The position numbers and the translations under genes are program-made. 64,000 bases of DNA, from NCBI GenBank assembly GCA_947457075.1, contig CANGUG010000012.1:1-64000 (forward strand), read 5' to 3'. The notes under the pieces are model-generated. The model was not told where the DNA came from and did no database searches. It was given only the letters and a program-made list of their open reading frames with translations. Shown one piece after another: positions 1-8,938 of this stretch (position 1 is its first letter; each line of letters begins with the position of its first letter). The DNA comes from Bacteroidota bacterium. GTDB lineage: Bacteria; Bacteroidota; Bacteroidia; Chitinophagales; Chitinophagaceae.

Positions 1-166
1 AGAAGGGACTCCTTTACGGGGTCCTTTCTTTTATTTCATTAGAGAATTTTTAGACTGCGTTTATTTTGCATTGCAATCTCCTTAATATAAAGAAGGGACT
101 CCTTTATGGGGTCCCTTCTTTTATTTCATTAGAGAATTTTTAGACTGCGTTTATTTTGCATTGCAA
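1..166. repeat. Direct duplication of a 76-bp terminator-containing module
   Basis: Bases 1-76 are repeated at 91-166 with an exact 90-base offset and only two mismatches (17 C versus 107 T, 25 T versus 115 C). Each copy carries a GGGAC/GTCCC-type hairpin followed by the left arm (AGACTGCG) of a second stem. Only copy 2 is followed by the matching right arm at 166-183. Copy 1 starts at the window edge and may extend further left. Confidence 0.9.
93..124. terminator. Hairpin with T-rich flanks
   Basis: Arms AAGGGAC (93-99) and GTCCCTT (111-117) enclose a short loop, and T-rich sequence follows on both strands. It could end accC transcripts on the minus strand and anything arriving from the left on the plus strand. 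The copy at 3-34 has a mismatch in its right arm. Confidence 0.6.
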
Positions 167-183
167 AACGCAGTCTAAAAATT
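135..183 (-). terminator. 18-bp perfect inverted repeat overlapping the accC stop codon
   Basis: The arms 135-152 and 166-183 are perfectly complementary over 18 bp with a 13-base loop. The stem overlaps the accC stop codon (182-184). There is no clean T-tract, so it may act with the 93-117 hairpin or as a 3'-end stability structure. Confidence 0.55.
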
Positions 184-1519
184 ACTTCATCTTAAATGTT
201 TCTAAGAATTTAGTTGTGAAGTTTCCTTTTCTAAAATCTTCGTTTTGCATTAATTGTAAATGGAATGGTATAGTTGTTTTCACTCCTTCAATGACATACT
301 CACTTAAGGCACGATACATGGTATTAATGGCTTCCTCACGTGTTTGTGCAACCGTGATTAATTTACCAATCATAGAATCATAGTAAGGCGGAATTACATA
401 ACCTGCATATACATGACTATCTACACGTACTCCATGTCCACCTGGTGTATGCAATACGGTAATTTTTCCTGGGGATGGGCGGAAATCATTGTATGGATCC
501 TCGGCATTAATACGACATTCGATAGCGTGTAATTTTGGCTCGTAGTTTTTACCTGAAATTTTTTCACCCGCAGCAATTTTAATTTGCTCTTTAATTAAGT
601 CATAGCTTACTACTTCCTCGGTAACGCAATGCTCCACTTGAATACGTGTATTCATTTCCATGAAGTAAAAATTACGGTGCTTGTCCACTAAAAATTCAAT
701 GGTACCCACGCTCTCATAATTAATGGCAGCCGCCGCTTTGATTGCAGCCTCTCCCATTCTTTGACGTAATTCAGCGGTCATAAATGGCGAAGGGGATTCC
801 TCCACTAATTTTTGATGTCTTCTTTGAATTGAACAATCACGCTCACTCAAATGACAAACGTTTCCGTATTGGTCACCGGCAACTTGAATTTCAATGTGTC
901 TTGGCTCTTCCACGAATTTCTCCATGTATAAACCATCATTTTTAAAACTAGCTGCTGCTTCCATTTTCGCATCGCTAAATGCTTTTTCAATTTCGCTTTC
1001 ATTCCAAACCACACGCATACCCTTTCCACCACCACCGGCAGTGGCTTTAATGATAACAGGATAGACTATTTCTTTTGCTAATTTTTTTGCTTCCTCAACA
1101 CTTTCTAATAAACCTTCTCCACCTGGAACTACTGGAACACCTGCTTTAATCATCGTTTCCTTAGCAGTGATCTTGTCTCCCATTTTATTGATCATCTCTG
1201 GTGTTGGGCCAATAAATTTAATACCATGGTCGGCACAGATTTGCGCAAACTTTGCGTTTTCAGCTAAAAAACCATAGCCAGGATGTACTGCATCGGCGTT
1301 GGTAATTTCGCAAGCCGCCATAATATGCGGTATATTTAAATAAGACTCAACACCTTTTGGTCCGCCAATGCAAACTGCTTCATCAGCAAATTTTACGTGT
1401 AAACTATCTTTGTCGGCCGTAGAATAAACAGCAACCGTCTTGATGCCCATTTCTCGACAAGTGCGAATAATACGCAAGGCAATTTCACCACGATTGGCGA
1501 TTAATATCTTTGTAAACAT
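182..1519 (-). CDS. accC: Acetyl-CoA carboxylase, biotin carboxylase subunit
   Basis: This subunit carboxylates biotin carried on BCCP using ATP and bicarbonate, the first half-reaction of acetyl-CoA carboxylase in fatty acid synthesis. At 445 aa it has the length of a stand-alone AccC. Visible motifs are the N-terminal [20 protein letters not shown], the [10 protein letters not shown] stretch, the glycine-rich ATP-grasp loop GGGGKGMR, and the catalytic region MNTRIQVEH, here followed by CVTE where most homologues have PVTE. The C-terminal biotin-carboxylase domain ([21 protein letters not shown]) is complete. It lies 29 nt downstream of accB on the same strand, so the two are likely one transcript. 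Confidence 0.97.
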   Translation of the reverse strand: MFTKILIANRGEIALRIIRTCREMGIKTVAVYSTADKDSLHVKFADEAVCIGGPKGVESYLNIPHIMAACEITNADAVHPGYGFLAENAKFAQICADHGIKFIGPTPEMINKMGDKITAKETMIKAGVPVVPGGEGLLESVEEAKKLAKEIVYPVIIKATAGGGGKGMRVVWNESEIEKAFSDAKMEAAASFKNDGLYMEKFVEEPRHIEIQVAGDQYGNVCHLSERDCSIQRRHQKLVEESPSPFMTAELRQRMGEAAIKAAAAINYESVGTIEFLVDKHRNFYFMEMNTRIQVEHCVTEEVVSYDLIKEQIKIAAGEKISGKNYEPKLHAIECRINAEDPYNDFRPSPGKITVLHTPGGHGVRVDSHVYAGYVIPPYYDSMIGKLITVAQTREEAINTMYRALSEYVIEGVKTTIPFHLQLMQNEDFRKGNFTTKFLETFKMK

Positions 1520-1548
1520 TTTGTTATTTTAAAGTTGACAATGGGAAA

Positions 1549-2037
1549 CTATGCTGGTTGTACCAGGAATAAAGGCTGGTCGTATTCAACCGGACTAGCG
1601 TCTTCAACCAATACTTTTACAATTGTTCCTTTTACTTCAGATTCAATTTCATTGAACAATTTCATAGCCTCAATTATGCAAACCACTTTTCCAGGGTTTA
1701 CTTCAGTACCCTCTTCAGCCATTAATGGCTTATCAGGTGCTGCACGACGATAAAAAGTACCAATCATTGGACTTTTAATAGTTATTAAATTGTCTGCAAC
1801 CGGAGCGGCAGCAGGAGCAGTCGCAGCTGGTGTTGCTGCAGTTGCAGCGGCTGGAGCAGCTACTGGAGTGGGTGCAGCAGCATATACTTGTGCTGGGGCA
1901 GTACTAACAGTAATTTTGTCTTCTTTTTGCTTAATGGTTACTTTACCATCCTTGTCCTCGATGCTAATTTCTCCGATATTACTTTTGTTGACAACCTTAA
2001 TTAGGTCGTGAATTTGTTTTAAATCCATATTTGGCAA
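1549..2037 (-). CDS. accB: Acetyl-CoA carboxylase, biotin carboxyl carrier protein
   Basis: This 162-aa BCCP carries the biotin that shuttles CO2 between AccC and the carboxyltransferase. It has an N-terminal helical region (DLKQIHDLIKVV), a central Ala/Pro-rich flexible linker (about residues 48-83), and a C-terminal biotinyl domain with the biotinylation motif EAMKL, whose Lys is residue 126. It precedes accC in the conserved accB-accC order. The Ala-rich linker produces a long antisense open frame that is not a gene. Confidence 0.96.
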   Translation of the reverse strand: MPNMDLKQIHDLIKVVNKSNIGEISIEDKDGKVTIKQKEDKITVSTAPAQVYAAAPTPVAAPAAATAATPAATAPAAAPVADNLITIKSPMIGTFYRRAAPDKPLMAEEGTEVNPGKVVCIIEAMKLFNEIESEVKGTIVKVLVEDASPVEYDQPLFLVQPA

Positions 2038-2079
2038 TTTTGGGTAAAATTGGGGTATTTTTATTGAAAATCACAAAAA

Positions 2080-2110
2080 AATGGGCAATTTTTATCAAAA
2101 ATGACCCATT
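2080..2110. other. Small inverted repeat upstream of accB
   Basis: AATGGG (2080-2085) and CCCATT (2105-2110) enclose an AT-rich segment that can pair further. It lies about 45 nt upstream of the accB start, in its leader or promoter region. No recognised riboswitch or operator is claimed. Confidence 0.35.
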
Positions 2111-2172
2111 TTGGGCATAAAAATAGGGAAAGTTAATTCCCGTATTCTATTAATATCGTGCATAAAGTAAAT

Positions 2173-2202
2173 AAAATGCCCCCGTTTATGGGGGGCATTT
2201 TT
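2173..2202 (-). terminator. Intrinsic terminator after efp
   Basis: Near-perfect stem AAAATGCCCCC / GGGGGCATTTT around a short loop. Read on the minus strand it is followed by a T-rich stretch, as expected for a rho-independent terminator 57 nt past the efp stop. A second AT-rich inverted repeat (2217-2263) overlaps the efp stop codon. Confidence 0.8.
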
Positions 2203-2259
2203 AAAATCATAAGAGTGTAATTTTAAATAGGCTTAGATTTCAAAAAAGCCTGTTTAAAA

Positions 2260-2823
2260 TTACTTTACGCGCTCTACGTACTCCCCACTCTTCGTATTAA
2301 TTTTAATTTTCTCTCCTTCATTCACAAACAAAGGCACCATTACAGTGGCTCCTGATTCAATAGTAGCCGCCTTTAAAGCTCTTGTAGCTGTATCTCCTTT
2401 GATACCTGGCTCACAATAAGTGATTAAAACGTCAATTTTTTCTGGCAATTCTGCGCCAATAGGTTGCTCGGTTTCAGTATTCATGAATACAAATACTTCG
2501 GCGCCATCCATTAAAAATTGAGGGGCATCAATCATTTCTTCTGCCATCACAATTTGTTCAAAAGTTTCATTATTCATTAAGTTGAAACCACTATCATCCT
2601 TATATAAGAATTGGAAGGTTTTTTTCTCTACTCTAATAGGATAAACGGTTTCACCGCTATTCCAAGTTTTTTCTATCGATCTTTTATTGTCCACACCCTT
2701 TAATTTAGCCCAAACTTTTGCAGCTGCTCTAGCTGTTTTGTTCTCTCCAAATTCTACTACTGAGTACAAACTACCGTCTAATTTCAAGATCATTCCACGC
2801 GTGATGTCTGAAGTTGTTGCCAT
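2260..2823 (-). CDS. efp: Translation elongation factor P, Arg32-type loop
   Basis: EF-P relieves ribosome stalling at polyproline stretches. The chosen start is the ATG at 2823 (MATTSDITRGM), giving 187 aa, the family length; the open frame runs 43 codons further upstream but that part looks non-coding. The C-terminal OB domain carries the EF-P signature around ITYCEPGIKGDTATRALKAAT and ends in SGEYVERVK. The usual PGKGxA loop that enters the peptidyl-transferase centre is replaced by NKTARAAAKVWAKLK, with Arg at residue 32. That matches the spacing of the arginine-type EF-P of Pseudomonas and Neisseria (from memory), where Arg32 is rhamnosylated by EarP. No earP is in this window. Confidence 0.95.
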   Translation of the reverse strand: MATTSDITRGMILKLDGSLYSVVEFGENKTARAAAKVWAKLKGVDNKRSIEKTWNSGETVYPIRVEKKTFQFLYKDDSGFNLMNNETFEQIVMAEEMIDAPQFLMDGAEVFVFMNTETEQPIGAELPEKIDVLITYCEPGIKGDTATRALKAATIESGATVMVPLFVNEGEKIKINTKSGEYVERVK

Positions 2824-2855
2824 AATGTTTATTTTAATATTTGTCTTTCGAGGGA

Positions 2856-2863
2856 CAAAAGTA
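2856..2863 (-). promoter_or_regulatory. Putative -7 element for efp
   Basis: Read on the minus strand the bases are TACTTTTG, matching the Bacteroidota -7 consensus TAnnTTTG, 33 nt upstream of the efp start. No convincing -33 TTTG was found at the expected distance. Confidence 0.45.
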
Positions 2864-2936
2864 CTACTTGCTAGCCATTTATAAAAAAACCTATAATTTT
2901 TGTTATGAAATAAGGGTAAAAAAAGGGCAATTAGCC

Positions 2937-2944
2937 TATTTTTG
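2937..2944 (+). promoter_or_regulatory. Putative -7 element for sucD
   Basis: TATTTTTG matches TAnnTTTG and lies 27 nt upstream of the sucD ATG, a typical leader length. No clear -33 element is seen. Confidence 0.5.
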
Positions 2945-2970
2945 CGGCACAAATAATAAAATTAGTCCTC

Positions 2971-3843
2971 ATGTCAGTTTTAGTGAACAAAAATTCCAAA
3001 ATCATCGTACAAGGTTTTACCGGTACGGAAGGTAGTTTTCACGCGTCTCAAATGATAGAATATGGAACGCAGGTAGTGGGTGGTGTAACGCCAGGTAAAG
3101 GGGGTACTACTCATTTAGACAAACCTGTTTTTAACACAGTAGCTGATGCTGTAAAAAATACAGGTGCAGATGTTAGTATCATATTTGTACCTCCAGCATT
3201 TGCAGCAGATGCAATTATGGAAGCAGCGGATGCGGGTATTGCTTTGGTTGTTTGTATCACGGAAGGCATTCCTGTTCAGGATATGGTAAAAGTGAAAAAC
3301 TATTTATTAGGAAAACCAACGCGTTTGGTTGGACCAAACTGTCCTGGTGTAATCACTGCCGAAGAAGCGAAAGTAGGCATCATGCCTGGTTTTATTTTCA
3401 AGAAAGGAACTATTGGTATCGTATCAAAGAGCGGTACTTTAACTTACGAAGCTGCTGATCAGGTTGTAAAAGCAGGTTTAGGAATTACTACTGCCATTGG
3501 TATTGGTGGGGATCCAATTATTGGAACCACTACAAAGGAAGCAGTTGAATTATTAATGAATGATCCTGCTACAGAAGGCATCATCATGATTGGTGAAATT
3601 GGAGGAAGTATGGAAGCCGATGCAGCTAATTGGATAAAAGACAATATGAGAAAACCTGTGGTAGGATTTATTGCTGGTCAAACAGCTCCTGCTGGTCGTC
3701 GTATGGGTCACGCGGGTGCGATTATTGGCGGCGCAGATGATACTGCAGAAGCAAAGATGAAAATTATGGCTGCATGTGGAATTCATGTATGTGCTAGCCC
3801 TGCCGACATTGGTAAAACAATGGCTGCAGCCTTAAAAAAATAA
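2971..3843 (+). CDS. sucD: Succinyl-CoA ligase (ADP-forming), alpha subunit
   Basis: With the beta subunit (SucC, not in this window) this enzyme interconverts succinyl-CoA and succinate with substrate-level phosphorylation in the TCA cycle. The 290-aa length is standard. Visible are the N-terminal CoA-binding Rossmann fold ([23 protein letters not shown]), the NCPGVIT motif, SKSGTLTYE, and the active-site region RRMGHAGAI, whose His is the phosphorylated residue in this family. It is divergent from efp and has its own -7 element and terminator, so it is probably monocistronic. Confidence 0.97.
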   Translation: MSVLVNKNSKIIVQGFTGTEGSFHASQMIEYGTQVVGGVTPGKGGTTHLDKPVFNTVADAVKNTGADVSIIFVPPAFAADAIMEAADAGIALVVCITEGIPVQDMVKVKNYLLGKPTRLVGPNCPGVITAEEAKVGIMPGFIFKKGTIGIVSKSGTLTYEAADQVVKAGLGITTAIGIGGDPIIGTTTKEAVELLMNDPATEGIIMIGEIGGSMEADAANWIKDNMRKPVVGFIAGQTAPAGRRMGHAGAIIGGADDTAEAKMKIMAACGIHVCASPADIGKTMAAALKK

Positions 3844-3893
3844 TTAGTAAGCAACCCTTCTAAAAAAGGGTCATTCAATACCAGTTTTATATT

Positions 3894-3925
3894 AATCCCT
3901 TAGCGTGAACGTTAAGGGATTTTTT
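3894..3925 (+). terminator. Intrinsic terminator after sucD
   Basis: AATCCCTTA pairs with TAAGGGATT and is followed by a run of T residues, about 50 nt after the sucD stop. Confidence 0.85.
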
Positions 3926-3941
3926 ATTGTAAGTTTGTTTT

Positions 3942-4340
3942 ATGAAGCATACATTTTTTCTAGTTTTGGCAATATTTATTTCTACCCTATTACATGCTCA
4001 ATCCATTTTTTTGAAAATTAATGCTGCTGTGCCAAAACAATTAAAACAGGGACAGTCTTTTAAATTAAAAACCACCGTAACACATAATTTCACTGAGGAA
4101 AAAACAGGAGGGATTAATTGTACTTTCCAAAATGCGTCAACCCATAAGTCAGTTGACGGTTGGTTTTTGAATATATTCCCCTTTCAATATTTCACTACGA
4201 TTGCCAATACCCCTTTTGAAACAGAATTTACATTTACAGTTCCCGATGAGTACAAGGGAAAATTTGAAATTATTTTAGTTGCTGTTGCGGGTAAAATAAA
4301 AGACAGCGTGCATTATACTATTCCTGTTATAAATAAATAA
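3942..4340 (+). CDS. Small secreted protein, possible stand-alone macroglobulin-type beta domain
   Basis: The 132-aa product begins with a clear signal peptide ending around LLHAQ (residues 16-20). The rest is predicted beta-rich and has no catalytic motif. The stretch HKSVDGWFLNIFPFQYFTT, followed by a segment ending in VPDEYKGKFEI, recalls a motif I remember from bacterial alpha-2-macroglobulin-family proteins; this is recall and may be superficial. It is probably periplasmic. The next gene starts 2 nt after its stop, so they are likely cotranscribed, but no functional link is evident. Confidence 0.7.
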   Translation: MKHTFFLVLAIFISTLLHAQSIFLKINAAVPKQLKQGQSFKLKTTVTHNFTEEKTGGINCTFQNASTHKSVDGWFLNIFPFQYFTTIANTPFETEFTFTVPDEYKGKFEIILVAVAGKIKDSVHYTIPVINK

Positions 4341-4342
4341 AA

Positions 4343-5407
4343 TTGCAAACCCAGGTAAAATATCTCATTGTTGGACAGGGCATTGTGGGCACATTCATGT
4401 CCTACCATTTGGACAAGGCGGGCATTTCATACCTCCTCGTAAATGATGAAAGCCTGCCTAGCGCTAGCAGTGTTGCAAGTGGTGTAATGAATCCAGTAAC
4501 GGGTAGGCGCATCGTTCAAACCTGGATGATTGAAACCCTACTACCCTATGCAGTAAATGCCTATTCAGCAATACAACAAAAACTAAATATCCAAATTATT
4601 CAAAATGCACCCGTTATTCTATTACACCCTTCTGAACAAATGAAGGATAGTTTCGAATATCGTATGCAACATGACAATATTTATCTTCTACGACAGGATC
4701 CGACTCATTGGACTCCCTATTTTAATGCCCCTTTTGGTGTGGATGGGATTGATGATTGTTATTGGATAGACATAAACAAAATGTTACAATCTTGGAGAAA
4801 CTATCTGATCACATACCAACATTACCTCAATGCACATTTCGATAGTAAAGAAGTCATATTTTCTGAAAAAAATGTACGATGGAAAAATGTAACAGCTGAA
4901 AAAATTATTTTTTGTGATGGTATTGCGAGTAGTCAAAATCCCTATTTTAGTTCCCTACCTTTTGCACCTAATAAAGGAGAAGCCTTAATTGTAAAAATAC
5001 CTGGACTACCTAATAAAAATATTTACAAAAATAATATTTCAGTGATCCCTTGGAAGGATGACTTATTTTGGGTAGGATCCAATTATGAATGGACCTTTCA
5101 GGATAGCAACCCCAGCATTGCATTCAAAGAAAAAATGATTGAAAGTTTAGACAAATTTTTAAAGCTCCCCTATGAAATTGTAGATCATATTGCTGGCATT
5201 AGACCCACCAATACACAAAGAAGGCCCTTTGTGGGTGTGCACCCTACTCAAAGTCAATTGGCTATTTGCAATGGCATGGGCACTAAAGGATGTTCCTTGG
5301 CACCTTATTTTACTGCTCAACTATTGGCACATCTTGAATATGGAGCCCCCGTTGAAGCAGAGGCCAGCATTGTACGTTTTGCATCTCTATTTACGAAGAA
5401 TCCATAA
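4343..5407 (+). CDS. FAD-dependent oxidoreductase (DAO family)
   Basis: This 354-aa protein has the N-terminal dinucleotide-binding motif VGQGIVGTFMSYHLDKAG (beta-alpha-beta with GxGxxG) followed by a D-amino-acid-oxidase-like fold. The conserved C-terminal region is GIRPTNTQRRPFVGVHP with NGMGTKGCSLAPYFT, which positions FAD in DAO proteins. The substrate is not evident; relatives include amino-acid and sarcosine oxidases. The start is a TTG codon at 4343, 2 nt after the preceding stop, chosen because the FAD motif begins immediately after it. It is probably translationally coupled to the preceding secreted-protein gene. Confidence 0.88.
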   Translation: MQTQVKYLIVGQGIVGTFMSYHLDKAGISYLLVNDESLPSASSVASGVMNPVTGRRIVQTWMIETLLPYAVNAYSAIQQKLNIQIIQNAPVILLHPSEQMKDSFEYRMQHDNIYLLRQDPTHWTPYFNAPFGVDGIDDCYWIDINKMLQSWRNYLITYQHYLNAHFDSKEVIFSEKNVRWKNVTAEKIIFCDGIASSQNPYFSSLPFAPNKGEALIVKIPGLPNKNIYKNNISVIPWKDDLFWVGSNYEWTFQDSNPSIAFKEKMIESLDKFLKLPYEIVDHIAGIRPTNTQRRPFVGVHPTQSQLAICNGMGTKGCSLAPYFTAQLLAHLEYGAPVEAEASIVRFASLFTKNP

Positions 5408-5442
5408 AATTTTATTATTTTCAATAATCATAATCAACGCAG

Positions 5443-5847
5443 ATGTCCTCCAACAAAAACGAACTTTATAATATCCCCATTGCATATCGCAAAATGGAAA
5501 ATTTACACATTGTATTTTGGTTATTTAAAGACATTGCTTGGTGTATGGGTTGGAGACCACTTGGAGTAATTATGATCATACCCACCATTATCATTTCCAT
5601 TGTCATTGCATGGAGAACCAGAAAAATTGTTTCTGAACTTTGTCACAATCTAGCCATCACTGTTTGGATTAGCGCGAATTCCTTTTGGATGTGTAGTGAA
5701 TTTTTTGGAGTAGATGAACATATTGTATTTGGCAATACAACGGTAAAACATTTGGCAATGATTCCATTTGTTTCGGGGGTACTTATTTTAGCATTCTACT
5801 ATTTAATGTATAAGCCAAGACATAAAGAGGAAGAAGCTACTTTATAA
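5443..5847 (+). CDS. Small integral membrane protein, unknown
   Basis: The product is 134 aa from the ATG at 5443; the in-frame ATG at 5491 (MENLHIVFWLFKD) is an alternative and arguably better start. It has three predicted membrane segments (IMIIPTIIISIVIAW, the SELCHNLAITVWISANSFWM region, and IPFVSGVLILAFYYLMY) and a charged tail RHKEEEATL. I do not recognise a named family, although similar three-helix proteins are common in Bacteroidota. It follows the oxidoreductase by 35 nt on the same strand. Confidence 0.72.
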   Translation: MSSNKNELYNIPIAYRKMENLHIVFWLFKDIAWCMGWRPLGVIMIIPTIIISIVIAWRTRKIVSELCHNLAITVWISANSFWMCSEFFGVDEHIVFGNTTVKHLAMIPFVSGVLILAFYYLMYKPRHKEEEATL

Positions 5848-5874
5848 ACAGTAGGAGTTTACATCTGTCTAGTT

Positions 5875-7026
5875 TTATAAATATTTTTTTAAGCGATGCG
5901 CTTGTAAAAAAGTGGCGATGCCTAATATAGCTGCAACAAAAAATGCACCTCTTAATCCTATGGCCTCGGATAAGAAACCAATAATGGGCGGTCCAATTAA
6001 GAAACCAAAAAATCCAATAGAAGAAACGGAAGCAAGTGCAATACTTGCCTGACCAGCTGCTGCATTCCTTCCCACCGTTCCATATATTGTAGGAATTACC
6101 GAGGACACGCCAAATCCAACTAACATAAAACCAATACTACTTATTACAATATGAGGTTGTGCCACTGCAATTAGTAAACCAATGGTAACCACCAAGCCAC
6201 TTAGCATTAATTGTTTTCTAGCCCCCCAATAATTTATTAGGGTATCTGCAAACATTCTACCCGTTGTCATACAGGCCATAAAACAAACATAACCTGTTGT
6301 CCTCCATGTATCAGAAACTTTAATTACATCTTTATAAAACAATCCACTCCAATCAAACATCATTCCTTCACATATCATATTACTTAATGCAACCAAGCCA
6401 AATTGAAATAATAAAGGACTTGGCTTTGACCACATTTTTCGGATAGGTGCAGTACTTTTTTCATTGGGCATTAAATATTTGCTAGTGGCCAATAAAAAAA
6501 GCCATCCTACAATTGCAATGCTCAAAAATTGTTGAAAGGGAGAAATTGATTTTGCAACAAAAAGTCCTCCTAATAAACCACCTGTAAATCCTGCTAAACT
6601 CCAAAAACCATGGAATCTGGAAATAATGCTTTTTTCAAATAATTTGGACAAGGAAGTAGCTTGTGTATTGACAGAAACATTAAACATGTTTCCTATCATG
6701 CCAAATAAAAAAAGGGCAACAGCTAAATAAGTAGTGGTATTGGCAAAGGAGATATTAATGAGGGCCAAAGGGTATAATACAGAGGCGATACTCACCATGG
6801 TTTTGCTACCATACTTCGCTGTTAAACTCCCCGAAATAGGGATCCCTAAAAAAGAGCCAATGGGTAAAAAAAACAAGAAAGCACCAAAAGCACCATCACT
6901 TAAACCCAAATGTATTTTAATATCAGGAATCCTACTGGCCCAGCTAGCAAAACAAATGCCCGTTAAAAAAAAGTATCCAGAGAGTATAATTCTGCGTAAT
7001 TGTGGTGTTATCCCCTTGTCAGTCAT
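5875..7026 (-). CDS. MFS transporter (FucP/YbjJ-like)
   Basis: This 383-aa protein has about 12 hydrophobic segments and the layout of a major facilitator. It starts with a short basic cytosolic tail, then a first helix with FASWASRIPDIK, a motif I associate with YbjJ-type MFS permeases. Later segments include GFWSLAGFTGGLLGG and, near the C-terminus, SSIGFFGFLIGPPIIGFLSEAIGLRGAF. The substrate cannot be inferred from the sequence; sugar or drug export are both possible. It is divergent from aspS, with 69 nt between the two starts. Confidence 0.88.
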   Translation of the reverse strand: MTDKGITPQLRRIILSGYFFLTGICFASWASRIPDIKIHLGLSDGAFGAFLFFLPIGSFLGIPISGSLTAKYGSKTMVSIASVLYPLALINISFANTTTYLAVALFLFGMIGNMFNVSVNTQATSLSKLFEKSIISRFHGFWSLAGFTGGLLGGLFVAKSISPFQQFLSIAIVGWLFLLATSKYLMPNEKSTAPIRKMWSKPSPLLFQFGLVALSNMICEGMMFDWSGLFYKDVIKVSDTWRTTGYVCFMACMTTGRMFADTLINYWGARKQLMLSGLVVTIGLLIAVAQPHIVISSIGFMLVGFGVSSVIPTIYGTVGRNAAAGQASIALASVSSIGFFGFLIGPPIIGFLSEAIGLRGAFFVAAILGIATFLQAHRLKKYL

Positions 7027-7059
7027 ACGGCAAAGATGGGGATTTTCTAGGAATTGGGC

Positions 7060-7067
7060 TATATTTG
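7060..7067 (+). promoter_or_regulatory. Putative -7 element for aspS
   Basis: TATATTTG fits TAnnTTTG exactly and lies 28 nt upstream of the aspS ATG, the same spacing as the sucD element. Confidence 0.5.
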
Positions 7068-7095
7068 CAGTCCTAACTTATTTCAATAGTTTACT

Positions 7096-8922
7096 ATGTA
7101 TCGTACACACCATTGTGGAGCATTAAATATCCAATTTGTAGGCCAAAAAGTAACCCTTGCTGGTTGGGTACAAACCATTCGTAAATTCGGGGCCATCACT
7201 TTTGTGGACCTCAGAGACCGTTATGGCATTACGCAGCTATTAATAGGTGAGGAATTGCAACATCAACTCGATGCACAGCCTTTGGGTCGTGAATTTGTGT
7301 TGCAAGTGCAAGGCGAAGTAATTGAACGTTCAAGCAAGAATGCCAATATCCCCACAGGTGAAATTGAAATAAAAGTTGCTGAATTTAAAATTTTAAACGC
7401 TTCTATCGTTCCTCCATTTACCATACAGGATGATACCGATGGTGGGGATGACATTAGAATGAAATATCGTTTCTTGGATTTAAGAAGAAACGCAGTTAAA
7501 AAGAATATTGAATTACGTTATAGCGTGAACCGTGCAACACGTAATTATTTACATGAAAAAGGATTCATGGACATTGAAACTCCTTTTTTAATTAAATCTA
7601 CCCCCGAAGGTGCACGTGACTTTGTGGTACCAAGCAGAATGAATGCGGGTGAATTTTATGCCCTACCCCAGTCTCCACAAACTTTCAAGCAATTATTAAT
7701 GGTAAGTGGCTACGACCGCTACTATCAAATTGTGAAATGTTTTAGAGACGAGGATTTAAGAGCCGATCGTCAACCTGAATTTACACAGATTGACTGCGAG
7801 ATGAGTTTTGTAGAGCAGGAAGATATCTTAAATATGTTTGAAGGATTAATTAAGAGCATATTTAAGGATGTCAAAAACATAGATTACACCGAGACCGTTC
7901 AAAGAATGACTTGGGAAAACGCCATGTGGAATTATGGTAACGATAAACCAGATATTCGTTTTGGCATGGAATTATGCAATTTGAAAAAACCAGGTCATGT
8001 ATTTTCTGATAAGCAAGATCAAGCTGCATTAATCAATGGTGTTGATTTTAAAGTATTTGATGAAGCAGAAACTGTAATTGCCATTGCTGCCCCGGGCTGT
8101 AGTGAATATTCACGTAAACAAACCGATGAATTAACCGAGTGGGTTAAGCGTCCTCAAATTGGCATGAAGGGATTGGTATTTATTAAATGTAATGCCGACG
8201 GCAGTTTCAAAAGTAATGTAGATAAATTTTATTCGGAAGATAAATTAAAAGCCATTGCTGCCGCAACGAATGCAAAAGCAGGTGATTTAGTGTTGATACT
8301 AGCTGGTGCCGAAGAAAGAACACGTAAAGCCATTAGTGAATTACGTTTGGAATTAGGCAAGCAATTAGGCTTTAGAAAAGAAGATGAATTTAAATTATTA
8401 TGGGTATTAGACTTCCCATTATTTGAATATGACGAGGAAGGCAACCGATGGGTCGCTAGGCACCATCCATTCACTTCGCCTAAGCCTGATCATATTGACA
8501 TTATGATTAACAATGCACCTGAAATTAAGGACGCAGCAAAATATTTAGAACACCCTTATGCGAATATCAAGGCCAATGCTTATGATATGGTATTGAATGG
8601 CAATGAAATTGGCGGAGGATCAATCAGGATATTCCAAAGAAACCTTCAAGAAAAAATGTTTGCTGCTTTAGGTATGTCTCCAGAGGAAGCACAACATAAA
8701 TTTGGTTTCCTACTAGGCGCATTTGAATATGGCGCACCTCCTCATGGTGGTATTGCTTTTGGATTTGACCGTTTATGTGCTTTATTGGGGGGTAGTGAAA
8801 GTATTAGAGACTTTATTGCTTTCCCTAAAAATAATAGTGGACGCGATGTAATGTTAGATGCCCCTAGCAGTATTGACGACAAACAGTTTGAAGAATTACA
8901 TATCAAACTAAATTTAAAATAA
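7096..8922 (+). CDS. aspS: Aspartyl-tRNA synthetase, bacterial type
   Basis: This class IIb synthetase charges tRNA-Asp. The 608-aa length and the presence of a GAD insertion domain identify the bacterial type. The N-terminal anticodon-binding OB fold includes [20 protein letters not shown]. Motif 2 is [19 protein letters not shown], and motif 3 is [13 protein letters not shown] near the C-terminus. The region [21 protein letters not shown] binds substrate. The start is the ATG at 7096, giving MYRTHHCG, which fits the family N-terminus. A small membrane-protein gene follows after 16 nt. Confidence 0.97.
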   Translation: MYRTHHCGALNIQFVGQKVTLAGWVQTIRKFGAITFVDLRDRYGITQLLIGEELQHQLDAQPLGREFVLQVQGEVIERSSKNANIPTGEIEIKVAEFKILNASIVPPFTIQDDTDGGDDIRMKYRFLDLRRNAVKKNIELRYSVNRATRNYLHEKGFMDIETPFLIKSTPEGARDFVVPSRMNAGEFYALPQSPQTFKQLLMVSGYDRYYQIVKCFRDEDLRADRQPEFTQIDCEMSFVEQEDILNMFEGLIKSIFKDVKNIDYTETVQRMTWENAMWNYGNDKPDIRFGMELCNLKKPGHVFSDKQDQAALINGVDFKVFDEAETVIAIAAPGCSEYSRKQTDELTEWVKRPQIGMKGLVFIKCNADGSFKSNVDKFYSEDKLKAIAAATNAKAGDLVLILAGAEERTRKAISELRLELGKQLGFRKEDEFKLLWVLDFPLFEYDEEGNRWVARHHPFTSPKPDHIDIMINNAPEIKDAAKYLEHPYANIKANAYDMVLNGNEIGGGSIRIFQRNLQEKMFAALGMSPEEAQHKFGFLLGAFEYGAPPHGGIAFGFDRLCALLGGSESIRDFIAFPKNNSGRDVMLDAPSSIDDKQFEELHIKLNLK

Positions 8923-8938
8923 GTCAACTAAAAAAGGA

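Noticed and set aside
1790..2011. Ala/Val-rich plus-strand open frame opposite accB
   Set aside because: It is the reverse reading of the Ala/Pro-rich linker of the biotin carrier protein.
2824..2952. 43-residue N-terminal extension of EF-P
   Set aside because: It has no similarity to EF-P, overlaps the probable -7 element at 2856-2863, and the ATG at 2823 gives the standard length.
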